The notes: generated by a model not told the origin, from the sequence alone. Shown: positions 49,183-59,168, counted from the first letter of the stretch. The stretch is DNA of 64,000 nucleotides from Streptomyces cyanogenus (GCF_017526105.1 NZ_CP071839.1:2966501-3030500); one strand, 5' to 3'. Translations and numbers: made by a program.

Positions 49183-50622
49183 ATGGGGATAGTCGCCGGC
49201 TTGGACAGCTCACCGGAGTTCACGCGCATCGTGGTCTGTGACGCAGACACCGGTGCCGTCATACGGCAGGGGTATGCCCCGCACCCGGTGGAGGGGCGCC
49301 CGAGCGATGTCGACCCCCAGGCCTGGCTGCTCTCCCTCGGGGAGGCCGCCGGCGGGGGCCTGCTGGAGGGCGTGCAGGCCATCGGGGTGTCGGCGCAGCA
49401 GAACGCGCTGGTCCCGCTGGACGCCCAGGGCAACACCGTGCGCCCCGCCCTGGTCGGCGGCGACAAGCGCGCCCAGGTCGCGGCGGCCGATCTCGTCGAC
49501 GCCCTCGGTGGCAAGGAGGCCTGGGCGCAGGCGGTCGGCTGCGTCCCGCAGGCGGCGCAGCCGGTCACCAAGCTGCGCTGGCTGGCGAAGAACGAGCCGG
49601 AGAACGCGCTGCGCACGGCCGTCCTGCTCCAGGCCCACGACTGGCTGGTCTGGCAGCTGCTCGGCCGCCCGGTGCGCAGGACCACCGACCGCGGCGGGGC
49701 CTCCGGCACCGGGTACTGGTCGGCGGCCACCGGCGCCTACCGGCCCGACCTGGTCGAGCTGGCGCTCGGCCACCAGGCGATACTGCCGGAGGTGATCGGC
49801 CCGTCCGACGCGGCCGGTACGACCCCGGAGGGCCTGCTGATCTCCGCCGGCACCGGGGAGACCATGGCCGCCGCGTTCGGGCTCGGGATCGGGCTCGGGG
49901 ACGCGGTGGTGTCCCTCGGGGCGTCCGGGTCCGTGATGGCCGTGCACCCGGAGGCGCTCGCCGACCAGGCCGGGATGATCACCTCCCTCGCCGACGCCAC
50001 CGGCATGCACCTGCCGGTCGTCACCACCCTGAACGCCGTACGCGCCCTGCGCGGCACCGCCGAACTGCTCGGGCTGCCGGACCTGGAGAGCCTGTCCGAT
50101 CTGGCGATGAAGTCCACGCCGGGCGCCCACGGACTCGTCCTGCTCCCCTACCTGGAGGGTGAGCGGACGCCGAACCTGCCGCACACCGCCGGGACCCTCG
50201 CGGGCCTGCGGCGGGAGTCGATGAAGCCCGAGCACCTGGCGCGGGCCGCGTTCGAGGGCATGCTGTGCGGGCTCGCCGACGCGCTGGACGTGCTGCGCGG
50301 GCGGGGCGTGGAGGTGCGCCGGATCTTCCTGCTGGGCCCGGCCGCCGAACTGCACGCCGTGCAGGCCTCGGCGCCCTCGCTGTTCGGCGCGCAGGTCGTC
50401 GTACCGCAGCCCGCGGACTACACGGCGATCGGTGCGGCCCGGCAGGCGGCCTGGGCGCTCGGTGTGTCGCAGGGCACACTCGATCCGCGGACCCCGCCGG
50501 CCTGGCAGGGCGCGGCGGCGCAGGTGCTGGAGCCCGGTGAGGAGCTGGCTGTGGGACAGGCGGTGCGGCAGCAGTTCACCGCGGTGCGCGAGCAGACCCA
50601 TCCGGGGGCGTTCCGGGTCTGA
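49183..50622 (+). CDS. FGGY-family carbohydrate kinase (xylulokinase-like)
   Basis: A 479-residue sugar kinase that would phosphorylate a ketose such as xylulose using ATP. The N terminus has MGIVAGLDSSPEFTRIVVCD (phosphate 1 loop) and IGVSAQQNALVPLD. The C-terminal domain shows VVSLGASGSVMAVHP and LPYLEGERTPNLP, matching FGGY signature regions of xylulokinase. The final ATPase lobe contains RIFLLGPAAELHAVQ where most relatives have GGGA; the glycine-rich loop is weaker than usual. Length fits XylB. No xylose isomerase is nearby. The pentose-related genes at the start of the window give a broad but not direct context. Confidence 0.85.
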   Translation: MGIVAGLDSSPEFTRIVVCDADTGAVIRQGYAPHPVEGRPSDVDPQAWLLSLGEAAGGGLLEGVQAIGVSAQQNALVPLDAQGNTVRPALVGGDKRAQVAAADLVDALGGKEAWAQAVGCVPQAAQPVTKLRWLAKNEPENALRTAVLLQAHDWLVWQLLGRPVRRTTDRGGASGTGYWSAATGAYRPDLVELALGHQAILPEVIGPSDAAGTTPEGLLISAGTGETMAAAFGLGIGLGDAVVSLGASGSVMAVHPEALADQAGMITSLADATGMHLPVVTTLNAVRALRGTAELLGLPDLESLSDLAMKSTPGAHGLVLLPYLEGERTPNLPHTAGTLAGLRRESMKPEHLARAAFEGMLCGLADALDVLRGRGVEVRRIFLLGPAAELHAVQASAPSLFGAQVVVPQPADYTAIGAARQAAWALGVSQGTLDPRTPPAWQGAAAQVLEPGEELAVGQAVRQQFTAVREQTHPGAFRV

Positions 50623-50724
50623 ACCCGGTGAGGTTAATCAGTTGAGGTAACGCCGGTGGAGTGCCCGACGATAGGGGCCAAGGGCAACCGACCAGCCCCT
50701 GTCGTCGACTCCGAGAGACGTAGC

Positions 50725-52458
50725 GTGCTCATACGACTTCTGCGGACCTATCTCAGGCCCTACAAGAAACCCATCGTTCTTCTGGTGGCGCTGCAGTTCC
50801 TGCAGACCTGCGCCACCCTCTATCTGCCCACTCTGAACGCCGACATCATCGACAACGGTGTCGTGAAGGGTGACACGGGTTACATCCTGACCTTCGGCGC
50901 CCTGATGATCGGCATCTCGCTGGCACAGGTCGTGTGCAACATCGGTGCCGTGTACTACGGCGCCCGGACCGCCTCCGCGCTCGGCCGGGACGTGCGCGGG
51001 GCCGTCTTCGACCGGGTCCAGTCCTTCTCCGCGCGGGAGGTGGGCCACTTCGGGGCGCCCTCCCTCATCACCCGTACGACGAACGACGTACAGCAGGTCC
51101 AGATGCTGGCCCTGATGACGTTCACCCTGATGGCGTCGGCGCCCATCATGTGCGTCGGCGGGATCGTGCTGGCGCTCGGTCTGGACGTTCCGCTGTCGGC
51201 GGTGCTGATCGCGGTCGTGCCGGTGCTCGGCATCTCCGTGACGCTGATCGTGCGCCGGCTGCGGCCGCTGTTCCGGTCGATGCAGGTGCGGCTGGACACG
51301 GTCAACCGGGTGCTGCGCGAGCAGATCACCGGCAACCGGGTGATCCGCGCCTTCGTCCGGGACGAGTACGAGCAGGGCCGGTTCGGGAGGGCCAACGCCG
51401 AGCTGACCGAGATGCAGCTGGCCACCGGCCGCATGCTCGCCCTGATGTTCCCGATCGTCATGACGGTGGTGAACCTGTCGTCCATCGCGGTGGTGTGGTT
51501 CGGCGCCCACCGGATCGACAGCGGACAGATGGCCATCGGCGACCTCACCGCGTTCCTGGCCTACCTGATGCAGATCGTCATGTCCGTGATGATGGCCACC
51601 TTCATGTTCATGATGGTGCCGCGCGCGGAGGTGTGTGCCGAGCGCATCCAGGAGGTCCTGGACACCGATTCCAGCGTCGTACCGCCGGTGGCCCCCGTCA
51701 CCGAGCTGCGCGCGCACGGCCACCTGGAGATCCGGGGCGCGGGCTTCCGCTACCCGGGTGCCGAGGAGCCGGTGCTGAAGTCCATCGACCTGGTGGCCCG
51801 GCCGGGCGAGACCACGGCCGTGATCGGCTCCACCGGCAGCGGCAAGTCGACCCTGCTCGGACTCGTCCCCCGGCTGTTCGACGCCACCGAGGGCGAGGTC
51901 CTGGTCGACGGCGTGGACGTGCGCGAGGTCGACCCGGAGCTGCTCGCCGGCACGGTGGGCCTGGTGCCGCAGAAGCCGTACCTGTTCGCCGGCACCGTCG
52001 CCACCAACCTGCGTTACGGCAACCCGGACGCCACCGACGAGGAGCTGTGGCACGCGCTGGAGGTGGCGCAGGCCAAGGACTTCGTGAGCAGGCTGGAGGG
52101 CGGCCTGGACGCGCCGATCGCACAGGGCGGCACCAATGTCTCCGGTGGTCAGCGGCAGCGGCTCGCCATCGCCCGCACCCTGGTGCAGCGCCCGGAGATC
52201 TACCTCTTCGACGACTCCTTCTCCGCGCTCGACTACGCCACCGACGCGGCCCTGCGTGCCGCGCTCGCCCGGGAGACCGCCGAGGCGACCGTCGTCATCG
52301 TCGCCCAGCGGGTGGCGACCATCCGGGACGCGGACCGGATCATCGTGCTGGACGAGGGCCGGGTGGTCGGCACCGGCCGGCACGCCGAGCTGATGGCATC
52401 CAACGAGACCTACCGGGAGATCGTGCTCTCCCAGCTGACGGAAGCGGAGGCCGCCTGA
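50725..52458 (+). CDS. ABC exporter half-transporter, subunit 1 (degenerate catalytic site)
   Basis: A 577-residue half-transporter with six membrane helices and one nucleotide-binding domain. The GTG at 50725 (LIRLLRTYLRPYKKP) is chosen; earlier starts add a non-membrane tail. Walker A is GSTGSGKSTLLG, the signature NVSGGQRQRLAIART and Walker B YLFDDSFSALD. The residue after the Walker B aspartate is Asp, not the catalytic Glu. That marks the non-hydrolytic half of heterodimeric exporters such as TmrAB or BmrCD. It shares one base with the next gene. Likely substrates are drugs, lipids or peptides. Confidence 0.92.
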   Translation: MLIRLLRTYLRPYKKPIVLLVALQFLQTCATLYLPTLNADIIDNGVVKGDTGYILTFGALMIGISLAQVVCNIGAVYYGARTASALGRDVRGAVFDRVQSFSAREVGHFGAPSLITRTTNDVQQVQMLALMTFTLMASAPIMCVGGIVLALGLDVPLSAVLIAVVPVLGISVTLIVRRLRPLFRSMQVRLDTVNRVLREQITGNRVIRAFVRDEYEQGRFGRANAELTEMQLATGRMLALMFPIVMTVVNLSSIAVVWFGAHRIDSGQMAIGDLTAFLAYLMQIVMSVMMATFMFMMVPRAEVCAERIQEVLDTDSSVVPPVAPVTELRAHGHLEIRGAGFRYPGAEEPVLKSIDLVARPGETTAVIGSTGSGKSTLLGLVPRLFDATEGEVLVDGVDVREVDPELLAGTVGLVPQKPYLFAGTVATNLRYGNPDATDEELWHALEVAQAKDFVSRLEGGLDAPIAQGGTNVSGGQRQRLAIARTLVQRPEIYLFDDSFSALDYATDAALRAALARETAEATVVIVAQRVATIRDADRIIVLDEGRVVGTGRHAELMASNETYREIVLSQLTEAEAA

Positions 52459-54386
52459 TGGCCGGGCCCATGGGACGCATGATGGCCGGGGGCGGCCCCG
52501 ACCAGCGCTCGATGGACTTCAAGGGGTCGGGCAAACGGCTCGTCGCCCAGTTCCGACCGGAACGGCTCACGATCTACGGCCTGCTGCTCTGCGTGGTCGT
52601 CAGCGTGGGCCTCAACGTGGTCGGCCCGAAGATCCTCGGCCGGGCCACCGACCTGGTGTTCGCCGGCATCATCGGCCGGCAGATGCCGGACGGCGCCACG
52701 AAGCAGCAGGTGCTCGACTCCATGCGCGAGCGCGGCCAGGGCCGGGTCGCGGACATGCTGGGGGGCACCGACTTCACGCCCGGCAAGGGCATCGACTTCG
52801 ATGCCGTCGGCAGCGTCCTGCTGCTCGCGCTCGGCACCTTCCTGGTCGCCGGTCTGCTGATGGCGATCGCGACCCGGCTGGTGAACCGGGCCGTGAACCG
52901 CACGATGTACCGGCTGCGGGAGGACGTGCAGACGAAGCTGTCCCGGCTGCCGCTGTCGTACTTCGACAAGCGCCAGCGCGGTGAGGTGCTGTCCCGGGCG
53001 ACGAACGACATCGACAACATCGGGCAGACGCTCCAGCAGTCGATGGGCCAGCTGATCAACTCGGTGCTGACCATCATCGGCGTGCTGGCGATGATGTTCT
53101 GGGTGTCCTGGCTGCTGGCGCTGGTCGCGCTGGTGACCGTGCCCCTGTCGTTCGTGGTGGCCACCCGGGTCGGCAAGCGGTCGCAGCCGCACTTCGTGCA
53201 GCAGTGGCGCTCCACCGGAAAGCTGAACGCGCACATCGAGGAGATGTACACCGGGCACACCCTGGTGAAGGTGTTCGGGCGGCAGGAGGAGTCGGCGCAG
53301 CAGTTCGCCGAGCAGAACGAGGCGCTGTACGAGGCCGGGTTCAGGGCGCAGTTCAACAGCGGTGTCATGCAGCCGCTGATGATGTTCGTGTCGAACCTGA
53401 ACTATGTCCTGGTGGCGGTCGTCGGCGGTCTGCGGGTCGCGTCCGGTGCCCTGTCCATCGGTGACGTGCAGGCCTTCATCCAGTACTCGCGGCAGTTCTC
53501 GATGCCGCTGACGCAGGTCGCTTCGATGGCGAACCTGGTGCAGTCCGGTGTCGCCTCGGCCGAGCGGATCTTCGAACTCCTGGACGCGGAGGAGCAGGAG
53601 GCGGATCCGGTGCCGGGCGAGCGGCCCGAGGAGCTGCGCGGGCGGGTCCGGCTGGAGCACGTGTCGTTCCGGTACGACCCGGAGAAGCCGCTGATCGAGG
53701 ACCTGTCGCTCACGGTGGAGCCGGGGCACACGGTGGCGATCGTCGGCCCGACCGGAGCGGGCAAGACCACGCTGGTCAACCTGCTGATGCGGTTCTACGA
53801 CGTGTCGGGCGGCCGGATCACCCTCGACGGGGTCGACATCCGGAGGATGACCCGGGACGAACTCCGCTCGGGGATCGGCATGGTGCTCCAGGACACCTGG
53901 CTGTTCGGCGGCACCATCGCGGAGAACATCGCGTACGGCGCCTCGCGCGAGGTCACGCGGGGTGAGATCGAGGAGGCGGCGCGGGCGGCGCACGCGGACC
54001 GCTTCATCCGTACGCTGCCCGACGGGTACGACACCGTGATCGACGACGAGGGCACGGGCGTCAGCGCCGGTGAGAAGCAGCTCATCACCATCGCGCGGGC
54101 GTTCCTGTCCGACCCGGTGATCCTGGTGCTGGACGAGGCGACCAGCTCCGTCGACACCCGCACCGAGGTGCTGATCCAGAAGGCGATGGCCAAACTGGCG
54201 GCGGGGCGTACGTCGTTCGTGATCGCGCACCGGCTGTCGACCATCCGGGACGCCGACACGATCCTCGTGATGGAGAACGGCTCCATCGTGGAACAGGGCG
54301 CGCACGCCGAGCTGTTGGCGGCGGACGGCGCCTACGCCCGGCTGTACAAGGCGCAGTTCGCGCAGGCCGTGGCCGAGGTGGACTAG
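52458..54386 (+). CDS. ABC exporter half-transporter, subunit 2
   Basis: A 642-residue partner of the preceding half-transporter. The ATG overlaps the previous stop in TGATG. A 40-residue Gly/Met-rich N terminus is followed by six helices with a long extracellular loop (residues 70-120) between the first two. Walker A is GPTGAGKTTLVN, the signature is altered to GVSAGEKQLITIARAF, and Walker B LVLDEATSSVD keeps the catalytic Glu. In known heterodimers one half carries the good Glu and the other the good signature, as here. The only competent ATP site would pair this Walker B with the subunit 1 signature. The gene ends at a strong terminator. Confidence 0.93.
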   Translation: MAGPMGRMMAGGGPDQRSMDFKGSGKRLVAQFRPERLTIYGLLLCVVVSVGLNVVGPKILGRATDLVFAGIIGRQMPDGATKQQVLDSMRERGQGRVADMLGGTDFTPGKGIDFDAVGSVLLLALGTFLVAGLLMAIATRLVNRAVNRTMYRLREDVQTKLSRLPLSYFDKRQRGEVLSRATNDIDNIGQTLQQSMGQLINSVLTIIGVLAMMFWVSWLLALVALVTVPLSFVVATRVGKRSQPHFVQQWRSTGKLNAHIEEMYTGHTLVKVFGRQEESAQQFAEQNEALYEAGFRAQFNSGVMQPLMMFVSNLNYVLVAVVGGLRVASGALSIGDVQAFIQYSRQFSMPLTQVASMANLVQSGVASAERIFELLDAEEQEADPVPGERPEELRGRVRLEHVSFRYDPEKPLIEDLSLTVEPGHTVAIVGPTGAGKTTLVNLLMRFYDVSGGRITLDGVDIRRMTRDELRSGIGMVLQDTWLFGGTIAENIAYGASREVTRGEIEEAARAAHADRFIRTLPDGYDTVIDDEGTGVSAGEKQLITIARAFLSDPVILVLDEATSSVDTRTEVLIQKAMAKLAAGRTSFVIAHRLSTIRDADTILVMENGSIVEQGAHAELLAADGAYARLYKAQFAQAVAEVD

Positions 54387-54395
54387 GTGCTGCCG

Positions 54396-54423
54396 GGGGC
54401 CGCCGCCGCGTGGTGGCGGCCCC
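54396..54423. terminator. Bidirectional terminator between the ABC exporter and hrdA
   Basis: GGGGCCGCCGCC pairs with GGTGGCGGCCCC (one G-T pair) around a four-base loop: a 12-base-pair stem between the convergent stops. It begins nine bases after the exporter's stop and touches the hrdA stop codon. Confidence 0.8.
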
Positions 54424-55566
54424 TCAGTCCAGGTAGCCCCTCAGCTGGTCCGCGTACGCGTGGTCGCGGAGCTTGTTGAGGGTCTTGGACTCGATCTGCC
54501 GTATCCGCTCGCGGGTCACGCCGAAGATGCGGCCGATCTCCTCCAGGGTGCGCGGGCGGCCGTCGACCAGGCCGTACCGGAGCTGGACGACCTTCCGCTC
54601 GCGCTCGCCCAGCGTGGACAGCACCGCGTCGAGGTGCTCGCGCAGCAGCAGGAAGGCGGCGGATTCGACGGGGCTCGCGGCGTCGCCGTCCTCGATGAGG
54701 TCGCCGAGGGCGACGTCGTCCTCCTCGCCGACCGGGGCGTGCAGCGACACCGGTTCCTGGGCGAGGCGCAGCACCTCGCCGACCCGCTCGGGCGGCAGGT
54801 CCAGGTGGGCGCCGACCTCCTCGACGGTCGGCTCGTAGCCGCGCTCCTGGAGCATCCGGCGCTGGACGCGGACGACCCGGTTGATCAGCTCCACGACGTG
54901 GACGGGGACGCGGATGGTGCGGGCCTGGTCGGCCAGCGCCCGGCTCATGGCCTGCCGGATCCACCAGGTGGCGTAGGTGGAGAACTTGTAGCCGCGCGCG
55001 TAGTCGAACTTCTCCACGGCCCGGATCAGCCCGAGGTTGCCCTCCTGGACGAGGTCGAGCATGGTCAGCCCGCGGCCGACGTACCTCTTGGCGACGGAGA
55101 CGACGAGCCGCAGGTTGGCCTCGATCAGCCGGCGCTTGGCGACCCGGCCCATGACGACGAGCCGGTCCAGGTCGAGCGCCAGCTCGCTGTCCAGGTCGGG
55201 GGTGCTGCCCAGCTTCTCCTCCGCGAACAGGCCGGCCTCCACCCGGCGGGCGAGTTCCACCTCCTCGGCGGCGGTGAGCAGGGGGATACGGCCGATCTCG
55301 CGCAGGTACTGGCGGAACAGGTCGGCGGAGGGGCCGCCGGACTCGGCCCGGGCGGCGACCGGCACCTCGACGGGTTCCTCGGGTTCGTCCACGAGCGCGT
55401 CGGCGGGCGGCTCCGCCTCGGGATGCAGGGCGGCACGGCTCTGCGGGGGCACGGCCGCGAGAACGTCCGTCTCCGCGTCCGGCTCGTCCGCGGTGGTGGG
55501 GGTGGCGCTGGTGGCGCTGGTGGCGCTGGTGCTGCTGACGGTCTGGGTGAGGGTCTGGGTCTGCAC
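54424..55566 (-). CDS. hrdA: Principal-type RNA polymerase sigma factor
   Basis: A 380-residue sigma-70 group 1/2 factor. I chose GTG at 55566 because GGAGGT precedes it; the longer frame to 55656 lacks support. An N-terminal Thr/Ala/Pro-rich and acidic region (residues 1-80) replaces most of region 1.1. Region 1.2 is [19 protein letters not shown]. Region 2 has [34 protein letters not shown] and [20 protein letters not shown] (2.3-2.4). Region 4.2 is [20 protein letters not shown]. It is too short for HrdB (about 510 residues). Gene order suggests HrdA: ABC exporter on one side and dnaG on the other, as I recall from S. coelicolor. Assignment among HrdA, C and D is inference. Confidence 0.88.
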   Translation of the reverse strand: MQTQTLTQTVSSTSATSATSATPTTADEPDAETDVLAAVPPQSRAALHPEAEPPADALVDEPEEPVEVPVAARAESGGPSADLFRQYLREIGRIPLLTAAEEVELARRVEAGLFAEEKLGSTPDLDSELALDLDRLVVMGRVAKRRLIEANLRLVVSVAKRYVGRGLTMLDLVQEGNLGLIRAVEKFDYARGYKFSTYATWWIRQAMSRALADQARTIRVPVHVVELINRVVRVQRRMLQERGYEPTVEEVGAHLDLPPERVGEVLRLAQEPVSLHAPVGEEDDVALGDLIEDGDAASPVESAAFLLLREHLDAVLSTLGERERKVVQLRYGLVDGRPRTLEEIGRIFGVTRERIRQIESKTLNKLRDHAYADQLRGYLD

Positions 55567-55731
55567 GGGGGCGACCTCCAGGATGATCGCTGCTGAAGGT
55601 GTGCGGCAGCGTGCGCTCCGAGGCTCGGGCACCGCCCCCAGTGTGGAGTACGACACAACCCCGCCACGAGGGTCGTGCCGTGACTTTTTGCGTCCGTTCC
55701 GTCACCGGTCGGTTACTCGTCTCGTTGGACT

Positions 55732-55947
55732 ATGCGATTGGCAACTGCGGGCCATCGGTCCCACGGCAAGGTGCTGGAAGCGCACACCAAGACCCTGCAT
55801 GAGCACGGCGAGCTGCTCGGTGCCCTGGTCTCCGGTCAGGTGGCGATGATGGAGCAGCTCGGGTCGCTCACCTCGCAGGTCGGAGCCATCACCGACCACC
55901 TCGGCATCACCCCGCCCGAGCAGCCCCGCGAGGAGAACCAGCCCCCG
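55732..55947 (+). pseudogene. Possible remnant of a short helical gene between hrdA and dnaG
   Basis: From the ATG at 55732 the first 72 codons give a plausible protein segment, with KVLEAHTKTLHEHGELLGAL and MMEQLGSLTSQVGAITDHLG forming heptad-like amphipathic helices. It resembles small Streptomyces coiled-coil proteins. There is no stop before dnaG on the opposite strand, so the frame runs on into antisense sequence. It lacks a convincing ribosome site. It may be a decayed gene end left by recombination; otherwise this 381-base gap holds only the hrdA promoter region. Confidence 0.35.
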
Positions 55948-57855
55948 CTACAGCGCCTCCGCGCCCCGCTCGCGCAGTGCCTGGTCGTACTGCTGGAGGA
56001 CCCACAGCTCGTTCTGTACGGCGGCCAGTTGCGCCGGGTCGCCGGTGGTGGACAGGCGGGTCATCTGGGACTGGATGTCTCGGATGCGGCGCTCGACGGC
56101 GCGGCGGCGGATCTGGACGAGGACCGTGCCGGCGTACGTCTCGTCCACCGTGCGGCGCAGGATCGGCTCGACGGCCAGCTCGGTGACCATCGCGCGGACC
56201 GTGTCGTCGGGCGCGGCCTCGCGGACGCGGACCAGGTACTCCTGCGGGTCCTGGACGCCGTACTCGGCGCCGCCCGCCTCCGCGACGGCCCGGCGCACGG
56301 CGGCGTAGGGCGGGGCCGTGAACTCGTCCACGCCGTAGGCGTCGAAGGCCGGGGAGACCAGTTCGGGGCGCTGGAGGGCGAGTTTGAGCAGTTCGCGTTC
56401 GGCGGCGAAGACAGGGTTGCGCAGGGTCAGCGCGGGGCCGGAGCCGGCGGGGGGGCGCGGCGCCTCCGTCCACTGCTGCTCGGCCGGCCGGGAGCGGCCC
56501 TGCTGCTGCGCACCCTTGCCTTCGCGGTTCCAGCGGGCCAGCTGGGCGACCCGGCGGACCACGAACTGGGTGTCGAGGATGCCGAGCATGCCGGCCAGTT
56601 CGACGGCCACCTCGTGCTGGGCGCCGCTGTTCTTGATCTTGGCGACGATCGGGGCGGCCTCGTCCAGGGCGGCGGCCCGGCCGGCCGGGGTGTCGAGGTC
56701 GTAGCGGCCGACGATCTGGCGGAGCGCGAACTCGAAGAGCGGGGTGCGGGGTTCGACCAGGTCGGCGACCGCCTCGTCGCCCTTGGCGAGCCGCAGGTCG
56801 CAGGGGTCCATGCCGTCGGGCGCGATCGCGATGTAGGTCTCGGCGGCGAACTTCTGGTCGTCCTCGAAAGCGCGCAGGGCGGCCTTCTGCCCGGCCGCGT
56901 CACCGTCGAAGGTGAAGATCACGCGGGCCGAGCCGTTGTCCATGAGGAGCCGGCGGAGGATCTTGATGTGGTCGCCGCCGAACGCCGTACCGCAGGTCGC
57001 GATCGCGGTGGTCACTCCGGCGAGGTGGCATGCCATGACGTCCGTGTAGCCCTCGACCACCACCGCGCGGCTGGTCTTGGCGATCTCCTTCTTCGCCAGG
57101 TCGATGCCGTACAGCACCTGGCTCTTCTTGTAGATCCCCGTGTCGGGCGTGTTGAGGTACTTCGGGCCGTTGTCCGCCTCGTACAGCTTGCGGGCGCCGA
57201 AGCCGACGACCTCGCCGCCGATGTCCCGGATGGGCCACATCAGGCGGCCCCGGAAGCGGTCGATGGGCCCGCGCCTGCCCTCCTGGGACAGGCCGGAGAG
57301 GATCAGCTCCTTGTCGGTGAAGCCCTTGCCGCGCAGGTAGCGGGTGAGGTGGTCCCAGCCCTGGGGGCTGTAGCCGACGCCGAAGTGGACGGCGGCGGCC
57401 TGGTCGAAGCCGCGCTCGGCGAGGAAGATCCGGCCGGTCTCGGCCTCGGGGCTGGTGGCGAGCTGCTCGGCGTACCACTGCGCGGCGATCTTGTGGGCCT
57501 CGACCAGGCGGATGCGTTCGCCGCGCTGGTGGGCCGGGTTGTACCCGCCCTCCTCGTACCGCAGCGTGATGCCGGCCTGTGCGGCCAGCCGCTCGACCGC
57601 CTCCGAGAAGGAGAGGTGGTCCACCTTCATCACGAAGGTGATGGTGTCGCCGCCCTCCTGGCAGCCGAAGCAGTGGAAGAGCCCCTTGCTCGGGCTGACC
57701 TGGAAGGACGGCGACTTCTCGTCGTGGAACGGGCACAGCCCCTTGAGGTTGCCGCCGCCCGCGTTGCGCAGCTGGAGGTACTCGGAGACCACGGCGTCGA
57801 TCGGGACCGCGTCCCGTACCGCCTTCACGTCCTCGTCGTTGATCCGTCCTGCCAC
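55948..57855 (-). CDS. dnaG: DNA primase
   Basis: A 635-residue primase that makes RNA primers for replication. The CHC2 zinc domain is visible (CPFHDEKSPSFQV followed by LFHCFGC). The RNA polymerase core has FRGRLMWPIRDIGGEVVGFGAR, the TOPRIM acidic motif VVVEGYTDVMA and FTFDGDAAGQKAA. The C-terminal 180 residues form the DnaB-binding helical region after a Gln/Pro-rich linker (GAQQQGRSRPAEQQ). The start is GTG. In many actinobacteria dnaG neighbours a dGTPase gene and a sigma factor gene, as here: dGTPase and a flavoprotein lie upstream, hrdA downstream. Length and motifs are normal. Confidence 0.96.
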   Translation of the reverse strand: MAGRINDEDVKAVRDAVPIDAVVSEYLQLRNAGGGNLKGLCPFHDEKSPSFQVSPSKGLFHCFGCQEGGDTITFVMKVDHLSFSEAVERLAAQAGITLRYEEGGYNPAHQRGERIRLVEAHKIAAQWYAEQLATSPEAETGRIFLAERGFDQAAAVHFGVGYSPQGWDHLTRYLRGKGFTDKELILSGLSQEGRRGPIDRFRGRLMWPIRDIGGEVVGFGARKLYEADNGPKYLNTPDTGIYKKSQVLYGIDLAKKEIAKTSRAVVVEGYTDVMACHLAGVTTAIATCGTAFGGDHIKILRRLLMDNGSARVIFTFDGDAAGQKAALRAFEDDQKFAAETYIAIAPDGMDPCDLRLAKGDEAVADLVEPRTPLFEFALRQIVGRYDLDTPAGRAAALDEAAPIVAKIKNSGAQHEVAVELAGMLGILDTQFVVRRVAQLARWNREGKGAQQQGRSRPAEQQWTEAPRPPAGSGPALTLRNPVFAAERELLKLALQRPELVSPAFDAYGVDEFTAPPYAAVRRAVAEAGGAEYGVQDPQEYLVRVREAAPDDTVRAMVTELAVEPILRRTVDETYAGTVLVQIRRRAVERRIRDIQSQMTRLSTTGDPAQLAAVQNELWVLQQYDQALRERGAEAL

Positions 57856-57902
57856 GCGTGAATTCTACGGGGGTGCGGTGACAGTCCCGGTGCTCGCGGA
57901 GG

Positions 57903-59168
57903 TCACGAGGCGAGGCCGGCGAGGGGTACGTGCGGGTCCGAGAGTGCCTCGATGTTCACCCGGGCCCGGGAACGGATGAGGTTCTGGATCTGCTCTGTGA
58001 CATCCCACACGTTCACGTTCATCCCGGCCAGCACGCGCCCCTCCCGCACCCAGAACGCGATGAACTCCCGCTTCCCGGCGTCCCCGCGGATCACCACCTC
58101 GTCGTACGACCCCGGCGGCGCCCAGCCGCTGTACTCCATGCCCAGGTCGTACTGGTCGGTGAAGAAGTACGGCACGCGGTCGTAGACGACCTCCCGGCCG
58201 AGCATCGCGCGCGCCGCGGCCGGGCCGCCGTTCAGGGCGTTCGCCCAGTGCTCCACCCGCAGCCGGGCGTCGAACAGGCCGATCGGGAAGGACGCCACGT
58301 CGCCGGCCGCGTGGATGTCGGGGTCGGAGGTGCGCAGCCGTTCGTCGACGACGATGCCGCCGCCGTGCGCCCGGTCGGCGATCTCCAGGCCCGCCGCCTC
58401 CGCGAGGGCGGTCCGCGGGGCCGCGCCGATCGCCGCGAGGACGTCGTGCGCCGGGTACTCCTCGCCGTCGTCCGTGCGGGCGGCCAGGACCATGCCGTCC
58501 TGGCCGACGATCTCGGTGAGCCGCACCCCGAAGTGGAAGCGGACGCCGTGCTCGCGGTGCAGCTCGGCGAAGACGTTGCCCAGCTCGGGGCCGAGCACAC
58601 CGTGCAGCGGGGTCGGCGCCGGTTCGATCACCGTGACCTCGGCGCCGTACTCGCGGGCCGCCGCCGCGACCTCCAGGCCGATCCAGCCGGCGCCCGCGAT
58701 CACCAGGTGCCCGTTCTCCTGGCCGAGGTGGTGCAGGACACCCTTGAGGCGCTCGGCGTGCGCGAGGCGGCGCAGGTGGTGGACGCCCGCCAGGTCGGTG
58801 CCGGGGATGTCCAGGCGGCGCGGCTCGGCGCCGGTGACCAGGAGCAGCTTGTCGTAGCGGACGAGGGTGCCGTCGTCACCGAAGCGGACCGTCTTCGCCG
58901 TGCGGTCGATGCGGTCCACCGTCTGGCCGAGGTGCAGCTCGATGTCGTTGCGCGCGTACCAGGCGGGCTCGTGCACGAAGACGCTGTCGCGCTCCTCCTT
59001 GCCGAGCAGGTAGCCCTTGGACAGCGGCGGGCGCTCGTACGGGTGGTCGCGTTCGTCGCAGATCAGTATCACCCGGCCGCTGAAGCCCTCCGCGCGGAGC
59101 GTCTCGGCCGCCTTCGCACCGGCGAGACCGCCTCCGACGATGACGAATGTCTGATCCGCGTCGACCAC
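57903..59168 (-). CDS. FAD/NAD-dependent ferredoxin reductase-like oxidoreductase
   Basis: A 421-residue flavoprotein of the ferredoxin or rubredoxin reductase type. The GTG start follows GGAGG. The FAD Rossmann motif is VIVGGGLAGAKAAETLR. YERPPLSKGYLLG is characteristic of oxygenase-coupled reductases. The NAD site is LVIAGAGWIGLEVAAAA, and the second FAD motif is DIHAAGDVASFP, followed by VEHWANALNGG. A C-terminal reductase domain completes the usual length. It would move electrons from NAD(P)H to a ferredoxin serving cytochrome P450 or other oxygenases. No such partner is next to it. It sits 47 bases upstream of dnaG in the same direction. Confidence 0.92.
   Translation of the reverse strand: MVDADQTFVIVGGGLAGAKAAETLRAEGFSGRVILICDERDHPYERPPLSKGYLLGKEERDSVFVHEPAWYARNDIELHLGQTVDRIDRTAKTVRFGDDGTLVRYDKLLLVTGAEPRRLDIPGTDLAGVHHLRRLAHAERLKGVLHHLGQENGHLVIAGAGWIGLEVAAAAREYGAEVTVIEPAPTPLHGVLGPELGNVFAELHREHGVRFHFGVRLTEIVGQDGMVLAARTDDGEEYPAHDVLAAIGAAPRTALAEAAGLEIADRAHGGGIVVDERLRTSDPDIHAAGDVASFPIGLFDARLRVEHWANALNGGPAAARAMLGREVVYDRVPYFFTDQYDLGMEYSGWAPPGSYDEVVIRGDAGKREFIAFWVREGRVLAGMNVNVWDVTEQIQNLIRSRARVNIEALSDPHVPLAGLAS

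Noticed and set aside
55848..57861. A long plus-strand gene across the dnaG locus
   Set aside because: It is antisense to a primase with full CHC2 and TOPRIM motifs; only the first 72 codons, outside dnaG, look protein-like.
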